The position numbers and the translations under genes are program-made. Positions 1-6,217 of a stretch of 10,390 nucleotides of DNA are shown piece by piece. Source of the DNA: Chloroflexi bacterium UBA4733 (GTDB taxonomy: Bacteria; Chloroflexota; UBA4733); contig DHIZ01000084.1 in NCBI GenBank assembly GCA_002404055.1, forward strand, positions 1-10,390, given 5' to 3'. The number at the start of each line of letters is the position of its first letter. The stretch's first letter is position 1. The notes below the pieces were generated by a model that was given only the letters and a program-made list of their open reading frames with translations, was not told where the DNA came from and did not search any database.

Positions 1-2
1 TT

Positions 3-494
3 GCCGTGCCGTACCCTAACGTCCAGATCGGCATCAACCCCGCTCCGCTCGGCCTGACCGGAATGCCGAGCTGGTTCTGGATCCAAGGCTATGACGGCAG
101 CCCATTCGGCGCCGGCACGCGCATCGACGTACCACCCCAGGTTCCCGCCGGATATCCCGCCGGCTGCCCCCAGCCCCCGGGAGCGAGCCTCACCGTGGCG
201 ACGCAGTTCATACCCACCGGCTATGACTGGGCGTTTGGTGACCGGCTCACGACCAGCACGTTGTCGACGACCTCGCGCGGCCAGGCCTATCCACAGCGGA
301 GCGATATCCGGCATCGCTACGAGTACACCTCGCTCGGTCGCCCGGACGGCTTCCCGGTCAGCGTGACGGTGCATTTTCACGCCCGGTACCAGGCCAACGG
401 CGGTCCCTGGCAGGCGCTGCCCGCCATCGCCAAGACCTCTACGCGTGGCTATCCGGTGCAGCAGGCCCAGTCGGTACTCGTGAACCACCCCTGA
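3..494 (+). CDS. PKD-like secreted protein, 5'-truncated by the window edge
   Basis: The reading frame is open to the left edge of the window, so this is probably the C-terminal part of a longer protein; the first in-window start candidate is the GTG at 6, with no visible ribosome site. Counting from that GTG, the 162 visible residues are rich in Pro, Gly, Tyr and Trp and contain a WFW motif (23-25), YDWAFGD (73-79), an IRHRYEYTS segment (101-109) and a VQQAQ segment near the C-terminus. The W-x-FGD followed by an H-x-Y-x-x-S strand is the core pattern of PKD-type beta-sandwich domains. The usual FGDG glycine is Arg here. No signal peptide is visible, as expected if the N-terminus lies upstream. 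The stop is 20 bp before the LysM-BTAD gene, suggesting co-transcription. An extracytoplasmic surface or secretion-linked role is inferred from fold and neighbour; no enzymatic function can be assigned. Confidence 0.7.
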   Translation, partial: AVPYPNVQIGINPAPLGLTGMPSWFWIQGYDGSPFGAGTRIDVPPQVPAGYPAGCPQPPGASLTVATQFIPTGYDWAFGDRLTTSTLSTTSRGQAYPQRSDIRHRYEYTSLGRPDGFPVSVTVHFHARYQANGGPWQALPAIAKTSTRGYPVQQAQSVLVNHP

Positions 495-514
495 GCCGCC
501 GAAAGGAGACCAGC

Positions 515-3500
515 ATGTCCAGCGTTCCCTATCCCCTGTCTGCTGGCGGAAACACCAGGCGATCAGCCGGCCGCCGTCTGCTCGGCTTGCTCGGCCTGCT
601 GGCGACGTTGACCGTCGGCGCTGCCGTGCTCTACCGCCTGGCCGGGCCCCCGCATCTGCCGACCACGCTGCCGAGTTGGGATGCGACCAAGGCGATGCTC
701 ATGGGTTCCGACGTCCCCTACCAGGCGCTCGCCTACCTCCTCAGCACGGCGGCCTGGCTGACCTGGTGCTGGATCGTCGGCTCAATCCTGCTCCGCCTGC
801 TGGTGGCCATCGCGGAGACGTTGACACGCGGCGCGGCCTGGGCGCACTCGCTGCGTTTGCTGTCCGACCGTGTCACCCTGCCGCTGATTCGCAAGCTGGT
901 GGACGGCACGGTCGTGGCCGTCACGGTGGTGCAACTGGTCGGCAGAACCGCTTCCATCGCGTCCGCCGCACCGGCGACTCCCGGCGTTGTGATGGTCCAT
1001 GCCGCTGCCCACGCCGCGTCCGCCGCTCCTGCGGGACAGGCGGAGGAGCGCCGCAGGATGACCTACCGCGTGCGGGAGGGCGACAACCTGTGGGCCATCG
1101 CCGAGCGCTTCTATAACGATGGCAGTCAGTTCCCGCGCCTCATCAACGCCAACGTGGGCCGGCCCATGGGCAACGGACAGTCCTTCCCGCCGACCGGCGT
1201 GATACAGCAGGGCTGGGTCTTGCTCATTCCCGACCCGACCCAGCTGCAAGCTGCGGCGGCGCCGGCAGCGCCGCAACAGGCCGTGTACGACGTGAAGAAC
1301 GGGGACACCCTGCGGGCCATCGCGGCACGCTACTACGGTGATGAGCGGCGCTGGCCGGAGATCTTTCGGGCCAACGAGGGCCTTGCCAAATTGCCGGACG
1401 GCCGGGTGCTGACCAAACCGGACCTGATCTGGCCGGGCTTGGCCCTCACGATCCCCGGCGTCGCTCCGGTCAAACCAGTCGGCCCTCCCAGCGTTTCGCT
1501 GCCGGCCCACGCTCCCGCACCACCGGCAGTGCCGGCGCCGGCAATAGCGCCGCCGCCAGTTCCTGGTCCGGCGCACGTTGTCACCCATCCCCCGCTGGCG
1601 GCGACTGCCGCTGCCCCGACGCCTGCTCCCATCGCCGTGAAGACGCCGGCGACCATTGGTACTGCGCTGCCAGCGGCGGCGCTCGCTACCCCCGCCGCAA
1701 CACCAGTACCGCACGTGCCGCCGGTCCGCTCGGGACCGATACCGGCCATGCGCGGGACCGCGGCGATTCCAGCGCAGGTCCCGCTGCTCCCCGCCGGTCT
1801 GGCGGTACTCGGGGCCGCCGGCGGCGTGGTCCTATTGGCCCGCCGTCGCTTCCGTACCAGCCTCAGCCAGCCACCGGTGCCGCCGGACCACGAGGCTGGT
1901 ATCCCGATCCGGGCCGGTTGGGCCGATCCTGCCCACGCGCGCACCTTCGCCCATCGCCTGGATGGCGGTACCGAACCGGCCCTGCTGGTGGCGGAGCAGG
2001 TGCTGCACTGCCTCGATGAAGCCGGCATCAAGGATGTCGCCCTCGTGACTGTGCGCGAAGGCCGGCACAGCATGGGCCTGACGCTGCGCGCCGGGCTGGC
2101 GGCGCAGCAGCGTCTGCTCCAGATCGCCCCGGAGTTGGCAGAGCGCCTGGGCGCCACAGGGGAAGCACGTCGGACGCCGGATCACGATATCCTCCTCCAA
2201 CTCTCTCACCTGGCGCTGTTGCGCCTGGCGGTACGACCAAGCGCTCGTCCGCTCTCCCTGATCCCCCTGCTCGCCCTGGGCGTTTTGCCAGGTGGGGAGG
2301 CGTTCCACGTCAACTGGCGGGCACTGGGGAACGTGCTCATCGTCAGTCTGCCCGGCGGCGGCGGCGATATTGTGCTGACCAACGTGCTCACGACGCTCGC
2401 CGCCCGCTGCCACCCCGATCAACTGCGGCTGTACACCGTCGCAGCGCCGGAGTTCCTTGCTCCGCCGCTGCTGGAACTGCCGCACCAGTGTGGCCCTGCC
2501 GTCGCCCCAACAGACAGCGAGAGCCTGAGTGTGCTGCTGGGTGAGCTACGTACCGAGCTGGAGCGCCGGATGCAGCGCGGGGAAGGCGACGGCACGGCCA
2601 GCAACACCGCCCAGCCCGACCTGGTGCTCGTGCTGGGCGAGTTGGCGGATCTGCCGAACGCCAATGCTGCCGTAGAAATGCTGAAGTCGCACGGTTCTGC
2701 CTACGGCGTGCATCTCGTCGCCGCAACCACCCGCCAGGAGATGGTCAGCGACGCTACCCTGGGATCCTTCGGAACTCGACTGGTGCTGCGGACGCCAGAG
2801 GAACAGGCGAGCATCCGACTGCTGGGCCGCCCGGAGGCGGCCGATCTGGGCGGCGGCGGCGACCTGTACGTCCGCATTGAGGGGCGGGAGCCGCTCCGCC
2901 TGCAGAGCTTCCGAGTCGAGATGGAGCACCTGAACCGTCTGGTGGACCTGATGCACGCCGCGTTTCGGAACCCGCCGCCGGCAGAGGAGCCGGAAGCGGC
3001 TGCCGGGGCAGACGACGATGATAACGCCGCCGACCAGGCGGTCGAGCTACCGCTTGCGGATGAGCAGGCGACACCAACCGGCACAACGCCACCGCTTGGG
3101 GTCGCTGCGAACGGCAGCGTACTGATCGCTGCCGCATCGCCAACGGAGGCAAGCGCCGCAATGCCTGCCTCCCTGAACGGCTACGCTGCGGCGCCACCAG
3201 TGAAGGCCGACCCACGATCGGTTGAAAGTTCCGGCAGGGAGGATCTTGCGGTGGGGGCGGCCCGAGCACGCATCCAGATCCGTTGTTTCGGGGAGTTGGC
3301 GGTCTACGGCGATGGCTGCCCGCTTTCGGAGCAAGGGCAATATCTACCGTGGGAACTCATGATCCTGCTCGCGCTGCAGCTCGGCGCCGGCATGACCAAG
3401 CATGAACTGCTCCGTCTGCTCTGGCCGAATACCGATCAGGACCTGGGAGGACGTCGCCTGCGCGCCGCCATGGTGCGGCTGCGCGATGTGCTCGGCGCCC

Positions 3501-4087
3501 AGGTGGCAGGGCTTCCCGTTGACGTGGTCCGCAATCAACGGAGCGGTAACTGTCACCTGGACACCGACCTGATCTGGTCCGATGCCCAGCAGTTCCTGGC
3601 GCTGTGTCAGCAGGCGCGTCGCCTGCCTGCGGAGCAGACGACTCCCATCCTCGAACAGGCGCGGGAGATGTACGGCGGCGAGTTGTTCACGCAGCCCTAC
3701 TTTGGCTGGATGGACCGCCGAGTGCGCGGACTGACCCTGCGCGAGCGCTACCGCGAGGACTATGCCGAGGTCACCCACCAGCTCGCCGAGCGTTACGAGG
3801 CGGAGGGGCGGCCGGCACTGGCTGTACCGCTCTACCTGGAACTGCTGCATGCCCAGCCGACGCTCCAGGACGTGGCCCGGCGGCTGTACCGCTGCTGCGC
3901 GCAACTGGGCGATCGCAACACGCTGCAGCGGGAGCATGCCCGTCTCGTCGCCGCCCTGGAACAGCTCAGCAGCACCGCACTACCAGGGCAGGCGCACGCC
4001 TACGCGCCTGAGCGGGACACAATTGACGTCTATGCGGAAGCGCTCGCGGCGTTGCAAGGCGTGCTTGTCGGCAACAGCGGGCCGTGA
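515..4087 (+). CDS. Transmembrane LysM protein with degenerate FtsK-like core and C-terminal BTAD regulator domain
   Basis: A protein of 1190 residues. The ATG at 515 has AAAGGAG seven bases upstream. Layout: hydrophobic segments at about 22-42, 72-98 and 131-150; LysM 1 at 182-240 (YRVREGDNLWAIAERFY start, LLIP end); LysM 2 at 258-314 (YDVKNGDTLRAIA, LTIPG); a Pro/Ala linker to about 420; a fourth membrane segment at about 422-441 followed by RRRFR; then a large cytosolic part. Residues of about 590-810 follow the order of an FtsK/SpoIIIE motor core (LIVSLPGGGGDIV near 608-620, VLGELADL near 706-713, GVHLVAATT 731-739, GGGGDLYV 779-786), but the Walker A Lys and Walker B Asp are absent. After an acidic/Ala linker, 919-1010 resembles a winged helix (LPWELMILLAL, LLWPNTD) and 1023-1150 a BTAD helical-repeat domain (YGGELF at 1053). 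Four membrane passes put LysM outside and BTAD inside. LysM binds peptidoglycan or chitin-like glycans; BTAD is found in SARP/AfsR-type regulators. Cell-wall sensing or scaffolding is inferred. Confidence 0.93.
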   Translation: MSSVPYPLSAGGNTRRSAGRRLLGLLGLLATLTVGAAVLYRLAGPPHLPTTLPSWDATKAMLMGSDVPYQALAYLLSTAAWLTWCWIVGSILLRLLVAIAETLTRGAAWAHSLRLLSDRVTLPLIRKLVDGTVVAVTVVQLVGRTASIASAAPATPGVVMVHAAAHAASAAPAGQAEERRRMTYRVREGDNLWAIAERFYNDGSQFPRLINANVGRPMGNGQSFPPTGVIQQGWVLLIPDPTQLQAAAAPAAPQQAVYDVKNGDTLRAIAARYYGDERRWPEIFRANEGLAKLPDGRVLTKPDLIWPGLALTIPGVAPVKPVGPPSVSLPAHAPAPPAVPAPAIAPPPVPGPAHVVTHPPLAATAAAPTPAPIAVKTPATIGTALPAAALATPAATPVPHVPPVRSGPIPAMRGTAAIPAQVPLLPAGLAVLGAAGGVVLLARRRFRTSLSQPPVPPDHEAGIPIRAGWADPAHARTFAHRLDGGTEPALLVAEQVLHCLDEAGIKDVALVTVREGRHSMGLTLRAGLAAQQRLLQIAPELAERLGATGEARRTPDHDILLQLSHLALLRLAVRPSARPLSLIPLLALGVLPGGEAFHVNWRALGNVLIVSLPGGGGDIVLTNVLTTLAARCHPDQLRLYTVAAPEFLAPPLLELPHQCGPAVAPTDSESLSVLLGELRTELERRMQRGEGDGTASNTAQPDLVLVLGELADLPNANAAVEMLKSHGSAYGVHLVAATTRQEMVSDATLGSFGTRLVLRTPEEQASIRLLGRPEAADLGGGGDLYVRIEGREPLRLQSFRVEMEHLNRLVDLMHAAFRNPPPAEEPEAAAGADDDDNAADQAVELPLADEQATPTGTTPPLGVAANGSVLIAAASPTEASAAMPASLNGYAAAPPVKADPRSVESSGREDLAVGAARARIQIRCFGELAVYGDGCPLSEQGQYLPWELMILLALQLGAGMTKHELLRLLWPNTDQDLGGRRLRAAMVRLRDVLGAQVAGLPVDVVRNQRSGNCHLDTDLIWSDAQQFLALCQQARRLPAEQTTPILEQAREMYGGELFTQPYFGWMDRRVRGLTLRERYREDYAEVTHQLAERYEAEGRPALAVPLYLELLHAQPTLQDVARRLYRCCAQLGDRNTLQREHARLVAALEQLSSTALPGQAHAYAPERDTIDVYAEALAALQGVLVGNSGP

Positions 4088-4245
4088 TATCGTGGCGGAG
4101 CCAGTCACTGAACCGAGCCAATCCTGCCACTCGCCCCCATCCCACCGGACCTCGAACAAATCCGGAGTCGGGTTCGTCCACTGCTTGGCGACGCCCGTTG
4201 TAAGCTGAAAGTTAGAAGTCGGCAGAATTAAGGGATAAAACCCGG

Positions 4246-4267
4246 CATCTCTACTTTTCGCTAACTT
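4246..4267 (+). repeat. Left arm of 22-bp inverted repeat
   Basis: The 22 bases here, reverse-complemented, match 4476-4497 at 20 of 22 positions; the two mismatches lie together in the middle. Similarity stops sharply at both ends of the arms. The arms enclose 208 bp. Read on the - strand, this arm also ends in ATG, but the frame behind it closes after six codons. It could be the terminal repeat of a small non-autonomous element of 252 bp or a paired protein-binding site. Confidence 0.75.
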
Positions 4268-4408
4268 ACACCGCATCCTTGTCGGTCTCGCCGGGGAAGG
4301 CGGTGGCATCACCAGAGGGGATCCTGCGAGGGGTCGGTTCTGAGGCTGGCTTTTCTGCGCACTCGTGCTGCCAGGAGGCGCCGTGGTGAAACAGCCCCGT
4401 ATGCTAGC

Positions 4409-4451
4409 GGTCCGGGCCCCCCTTGATGCGCCGCTCCAGAGGGGCCGGACC
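4409..4451 (+). repeat. GC-rich hairpin
   Basis: GGTCCGG at 4409-4415 pairs with CCGGACC at 4445-4451, and the adjoining C-run (4417-4422) can pair with GGGG at 4441-4444 past a one-base bulge, giving a long stable stem. It lies about 45 bp before the small DnaA-like gene. There is no T-tract after it, so a factor-independent terminator is not clearly indicated; an mRNA leader structure is equally possible. Confidence 0.55.
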
Positions 4452-4456
4452 GGCCA

Positions 4457-4470
4457 GCAGGATGTCCTGC
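4457..4470 (+). repeat. 14-bp perfect palindrome upstream of DnaA-domain gene
   Basis: GCAGGA-TG-TCCTGC is a perfect inverted repeat with 6-bp arms and a two-base centre. It sits 25 bp before the ATG at 4495, between the GC-rich hairpin and the right arm of the 22-bp inverted repeat. Such a compact palindrome could be an operator for a dimeric regulator, but no regulator is known for it. Confidence 0.45.
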
Positions 4471-4475
4471 CTCCC

Positions 4476-4497
4476 AAGTTAGCGGTAAGTAGAGATG
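4476..4497 (+). repeat. Right arm of 22-bp inverted repeat, covering a start codon
   Basis: This arm matches the reverse complement of 4246-4267 at 20 of 22 positions. Its last three bases are the ATG of the small DnaA-like gene, so the repeat covers the whole ribosome-binding region of that gene. A protein bound here, or pairing of the two arms in the mRNA, would be placed to influence translation or transcription start; alternatively the gene's present start was supplied by the end of an inserted element. Confidence 0.75.
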
Positions 4498-4761
4498 GAA
4501 CAAGACACGGCCACCGACTTGCAAAAGCTTTGGAATACGACACTTGCGGACCTCGCTGAGCAAATGGTGCCGACAAACTACCAGCGCTGGCTCGCGCGGA
4601 CCTCCCTGCTCAGCCATGCTGCCGGCGCCGCGGTGGTGGGCGTGCCCGACCAGATCAGCGCTGGGCAGCTCGCCCGCCGCTTCGATCCGCTGGTGCGCCG
4701 GGCGCTGGCGGACGCCTGCGGGGAAGCGGTGACGGTGCAGTACGAGGTGATCGGGGGCTGA
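4495..4761 (+). CDS. Stand-alone DnaA domain I-like protein
   Basis: An 88-residue protein. Its pattern follows the N-terminal domain of DnaA over its whole length: a helix with LW (12-13) and L-x-x-L (17-20), a Pro and aromatic-Trp-Leu turn (P26, Y29, W32, L33), a beta strand AVVGVPD (46-52) equivalent to the DnaA VPN-type strand, then LARRFDPLVRRAL (59-71), CG (75-76) and a closing strand VTVQYEV (79-85). DnaA domain I mediates self-association and contact with replicative helicase and with regulators such as DiaA or HobA. The AAA+ ATPase and DNA-binding domains are absent, and the stop (TGA) follows directly after the domain. The upstream region is only weakly Shine-Dalgarno-like (TAAGTAGAG). 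A role as replication modulator or helicase-recruiting adaptor for an accessory element is inferred, not shown. No DnaA-type partner is visible in the window. Confidence 0.78.
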   Translation: MEQDTATDLQKLWNTTLADLAEQMVPTNYQRWLARTSLLSHAAGAAVVGVPDQISAGQLARRFDPLVRRALADACGEAVTVQYEVIGG

Positions 4762-4829
4762 TTGAGCTGGCCTTCTTACGGCGAAACTGCAACGGCTTGG
4801 GGACGCTCCTTGGTGAGAGAGGCGAACGC

Positions 4830-5468
4830 ATGGCGAAGTATCCTCCGGCGGTCCTCGCGTTCGTCGTCCTGTTGCTGGGGTTATCGGCCTGTGGTGACGT
4901 GATTGCGGCCACGCACCAGAGTACCGGGAGCGCGACACCGCTAGCGACCTGGACGCCCGCGACCTCCGGCGTGGTGACCGCCCGCCTGACCGCGTCTCCC
5001 TTCACGGCGTCCGCTGCTCCGGTGTTGACACTCCCGGCTGGCGCCGACTTCGGGATTGTGTTTGCCTGGGGAAGCTGCTTCACCGAACGGCTCGACACCC
5101 TGGCCGGGACCTTCAGCCGGAGTCAGGAGGGCAGTACGCCGCTGGTCGTGTCGCTGCGCTTGTCGGCGACGGATCTTGTGGCAATCCGTGACGAGGCGCG
5201 CGCTATTGACCTCGCCGCCTACCCCGAGCAGTTCGCGATTCGCATGCCGCTGGGCGGCTCGGGGACGACAATGATGCCGGCCACGCGGTACAACATCACC
5301 GTGCTGGAAGGTGGGCGCGTCGAGCACGTGCAATGGACGGACGACATCGTGGCCCCGACGACGACGATGGCGGATCGCTTGCGCAGTTTCGTAGGGTTGA
5401 TCCTACAGATAGTCGAGGCCGACCCGGTGGTTCGGCAACTGCCGCTCCCGCGTCGGCTCTGTGCCTGA
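4830..5468 (+). CDS. Predicted lipoprotein of unknown function
   Basis: A protein of 212 residues. The ATG at 4830 is chosen over the upstream in-frame TTG at 4797 because it is preceded by GAGAGG at good spacing and because it yields a clean lipoprotein signal: a short basic N-terminus, a hydrophobic run (residues 6-18) and the lipobox LSAC with the lipidated Cys at 21. The mature part starts with a Thr/Ala/Ser-rich linker, followed from about 70 by a folded-looking region containing WGSC, RLDT, SLRLSATDL, a Pro/Tyr/Glu segment, an ITVLEGGRVEHVQW strand pair and a C-terminal helix ending in a Cys. This resembles uncharacterised lipoproteins known from Gram-positive-type bacteria, but I cannot name the family with certainty. 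It would sit on the outer face of the cytoplasmic membrane. It lies 68 bp after the DnaA-domain gene on the same strand. Confidence 0.82.
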   Translation: MAKYPPAVLAFVVLLLGLSACGDVIAATHQSTGSATPLATWTPATSGVVTARLTASPFTASAAPVLTLPAGADFGIVFAWGSCFTERLDTLAGTFSRSQEGSTPLVVSLRLSATDLVAIRDEARAIDLAAYPEQFAIRMPLGGSGTTMMPATRYNITVLEGGRVEHVQWTDDIVAPTTTMADRLRSFVGLILQIVEADPVVRQLPLPRRLCA

Positions 5469-5550
5469 CGAGGCCGGTCGGCTCGCCCGCGACGTCGGCG
5501 GATGGGCAGGGCGGAGCGGGCAACCCATAGGCGGTGACCAGGAGGAGCCG

Positions 5551-5643
5551 GTGACACTGTGCGACCAACTCGGCTGCAAAGGGCGATGGCGCGGCGGCCA
5601 CTCAATCCCCGAGCTGGCGACAAACTGGTGGGCTATGACGTGA
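5551..5643 (+). CDS. Possible 30-codon leader ORF, overlapping the next start
   Basis: The GTG at 5551 has a strong ribosome site (AGGAGGAG, 5539-5546) a few bases upstream. The frame encodes 30 residues (starting MTLCDQLG) with three Trp near its C-terminus, and it stops at TGA 5641-5643. The last base of that stop is the first base of the ATG at 5643 (TGATG), a classic arrangement for translational coupling. The peptide resembles nothing I know. The alternative is that the ribosome site serves the GTG at 5559 in the frame of the membrane protein, giving it an N-terminal extension of 28 residues. The choice is uncertain. Confidence 0.35.
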   Translation: MTLCDQLGCKGRWRGGHSIPELATNWWAMT

Positions 5644-5972
5644 TGGGCGCGGAGCACGCGGCAGCGCAGCGCCGAGCGCAGCGGTTGGCAGTGGTGAGCG
5701 TTCTTGCCGCCGTGGTCGACTACGGCGTGCTGGTGTACCTCATCGGGTGGATTCTCGGCCGCCTGCCGTCTGCTGGCGGGTGGTCGCTACTGGTGGTGTG
5801 GTTTCTGGCCGCGGCAACGGCCATCGGGAGCGGGTGTGGCGCGAAGCGCACCTTGCCGTGGATGCCGGGGGAGCGCCTGGGCCTGGCGACGGTGGGGATA
5901 ATTCTGGGTGCTGTCTCGGTGGGGCTGGTGGGGATACTGGGGGGAGTGTTGATGCGGAGCGTGGGAAACTAG
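5643..5972 (+). CDS. Small three-helix membrane protein
   Basis: A protein of 109 residues from ATG 5643, or 137 residues if the GTG at 5559 (with a purine-rich GGAGGAG about 11 bases upstream) is used. A charged N-terminus (GAEHAAAQRRAQR) is followed by three hydrophobic segments: VVSVLAAVVDYGVLVYLIGWIL, the SLLVVWFLAAATAIGSG stretch, and the final LATVGIILGAVSVGLVGILGGVLM. A short basic loop (GAKRTLPWMPGERLG) separates the second and third. I prefer the ATG because the extra 28 residues of the longer form are Arg/Pro-rich and protein-poor in character. No known family is recognised. It follows the lipoprotein gene by 174 bp and faces the regulator genes on the other strand. Confidence 0.6.
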   Translation: MGAEHAAAQRRAQRLAVVSVLAAVVDYGVLVYLIGWILGRLPSAGGWSLLVVWFLAAATAIGSGCGAKRTLPWMPGERLGLATVGIILGAVSVGLVGILGGVLMRSVGN

Positions 5973-5989
5973 GCTCCTTTTCCCGCGCT
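5958..5989. terminator. Candidate bidirectional terminator hairpin
   Basis: AGCGTGGGAAA (5958-5968) and TTTCCCGCGCT (5979-5989) form an 11-bp stem with one G-T pair and a 10-base loop that contains the stop codon of the membrane protein. It lies between convergent genes, with the A/T pairs at the loop side rather than a trailing T-tract, so its strength as an intrinsic terminator is unclear. Confidence 0.45.
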
Positions 5990-6002
5990 GATCACACGTC
6001 AT

Positions 6003-6215
6003 TCAGCAGAGCGCCACGGCGAACAGCGCGCAGTCGCGGCGGCAGGGGGAGGCGCCTTTGACAATGCCGAAGGCGAGCATCCGGCCGGGGAGTTGACAGC
6101 GGCGGTCCAACCAGGCGTCTGGCAGGTCGTCGGCGAAGCAGGCGGCGTCGAGCTCCTCCGGCTCGTAGTGCGGTCGCTGGGGGAAGCGGCCCGTCCGGTC
6201 GGTGACCCATCGCAT
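6003..6215 (-). pseudogene. Truncated ImmA/IrrE-like protease remnant
   Basis: A 70-codon frame starting two bases after the stop of the XRE regulator. Its first 25 or so residues (MRWVTDRTGRFPQRPHY, then EPEELDAAC) match, from memory of the family, the N-terminus of ImmA/IrrE-type metallopeptidases encoded directly after XRE regulators. Those proteins are normally well over 200 residues long and carry an HExxH zinc site. Here the sequence diverges after the Cys and ends at residue 70 with no HExxH. The remaining Cys-rich tail (SPCRRDCALF) looks like out-of-family sequence, as expected from a deletion that removed the catalytic part. If expressed, it could not act as a protease. A small intact protein of unknown function is the alternative. 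Confidence 0.5.
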
Positions 6216-6217
6216 GC

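Larger units (their letters stand above)
4088..4494. other. 407-bp intergenic region with inverted repeats, no convincing gene
   Basis: No reading frame here has a good ribosome site or a recognisable protein. The stretch around 4195-4270 is clearly poorer in G+C than its surroundings and could contain promoter elements, although I see no strong -35/-10 pair. It carries the left arm of a 22-bp inverted repeat (4246-4267), the motif AAGTTAG in a further copy at 4209-4215, a strong hairpin (4409-4451), a 14-bp palindrome (4457-4470) and most of the right repeat arm. It may serve as the control region of the small DnaA-like gene that follows, or be the body of a miniature inverted-repeat element. 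Confidence 0.6.

Noticed and set aside
782..1714. Long - strand open frame (310 codons) inside the LysM-BTAD gene
   Set aside because: Arg/Gly-rich low-complexity translation, antisense to clear LysM domains; no ribosome site.
4145..4175. GGGTTCG motif resembling a tRNA T-arm
   Set aside because: No matching stem, no acceptor, D or anticodon arms around it; no tRNA can be folded here.
4228..4240. TTATCC-like DnaA box on the - strand in the AT-richer patch
   Set aside because: Only the first six bases match the TTATCCACA consensus and no cluster of boxes is seen, so an origin cannot be claimed.
4088..4267. - strand frame with protein-like segment (AKQWTNPTPDLF, then WDGGEWQDWLG)
   Set aside because: The segment reads more like protein than most shadows and could be a gene remnant, but it has no start with a ribosome site, runs into antisense of the LysM-BTAD gene, and matches no family I know.
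4365..4559. 64-codon + strand frame overlapping the DnaA-domain gene
   Set aside because: Overlaps the better-supported gene in another frame and lacks any recognisable feature.
5461..5550. Upstream GTG extension of the 30-codon leader frame
   Set aside because: The GTG at 5461 overlaps the lipoprotein gene end and has no ribosome site; the GTG at 5551 has a strong one.
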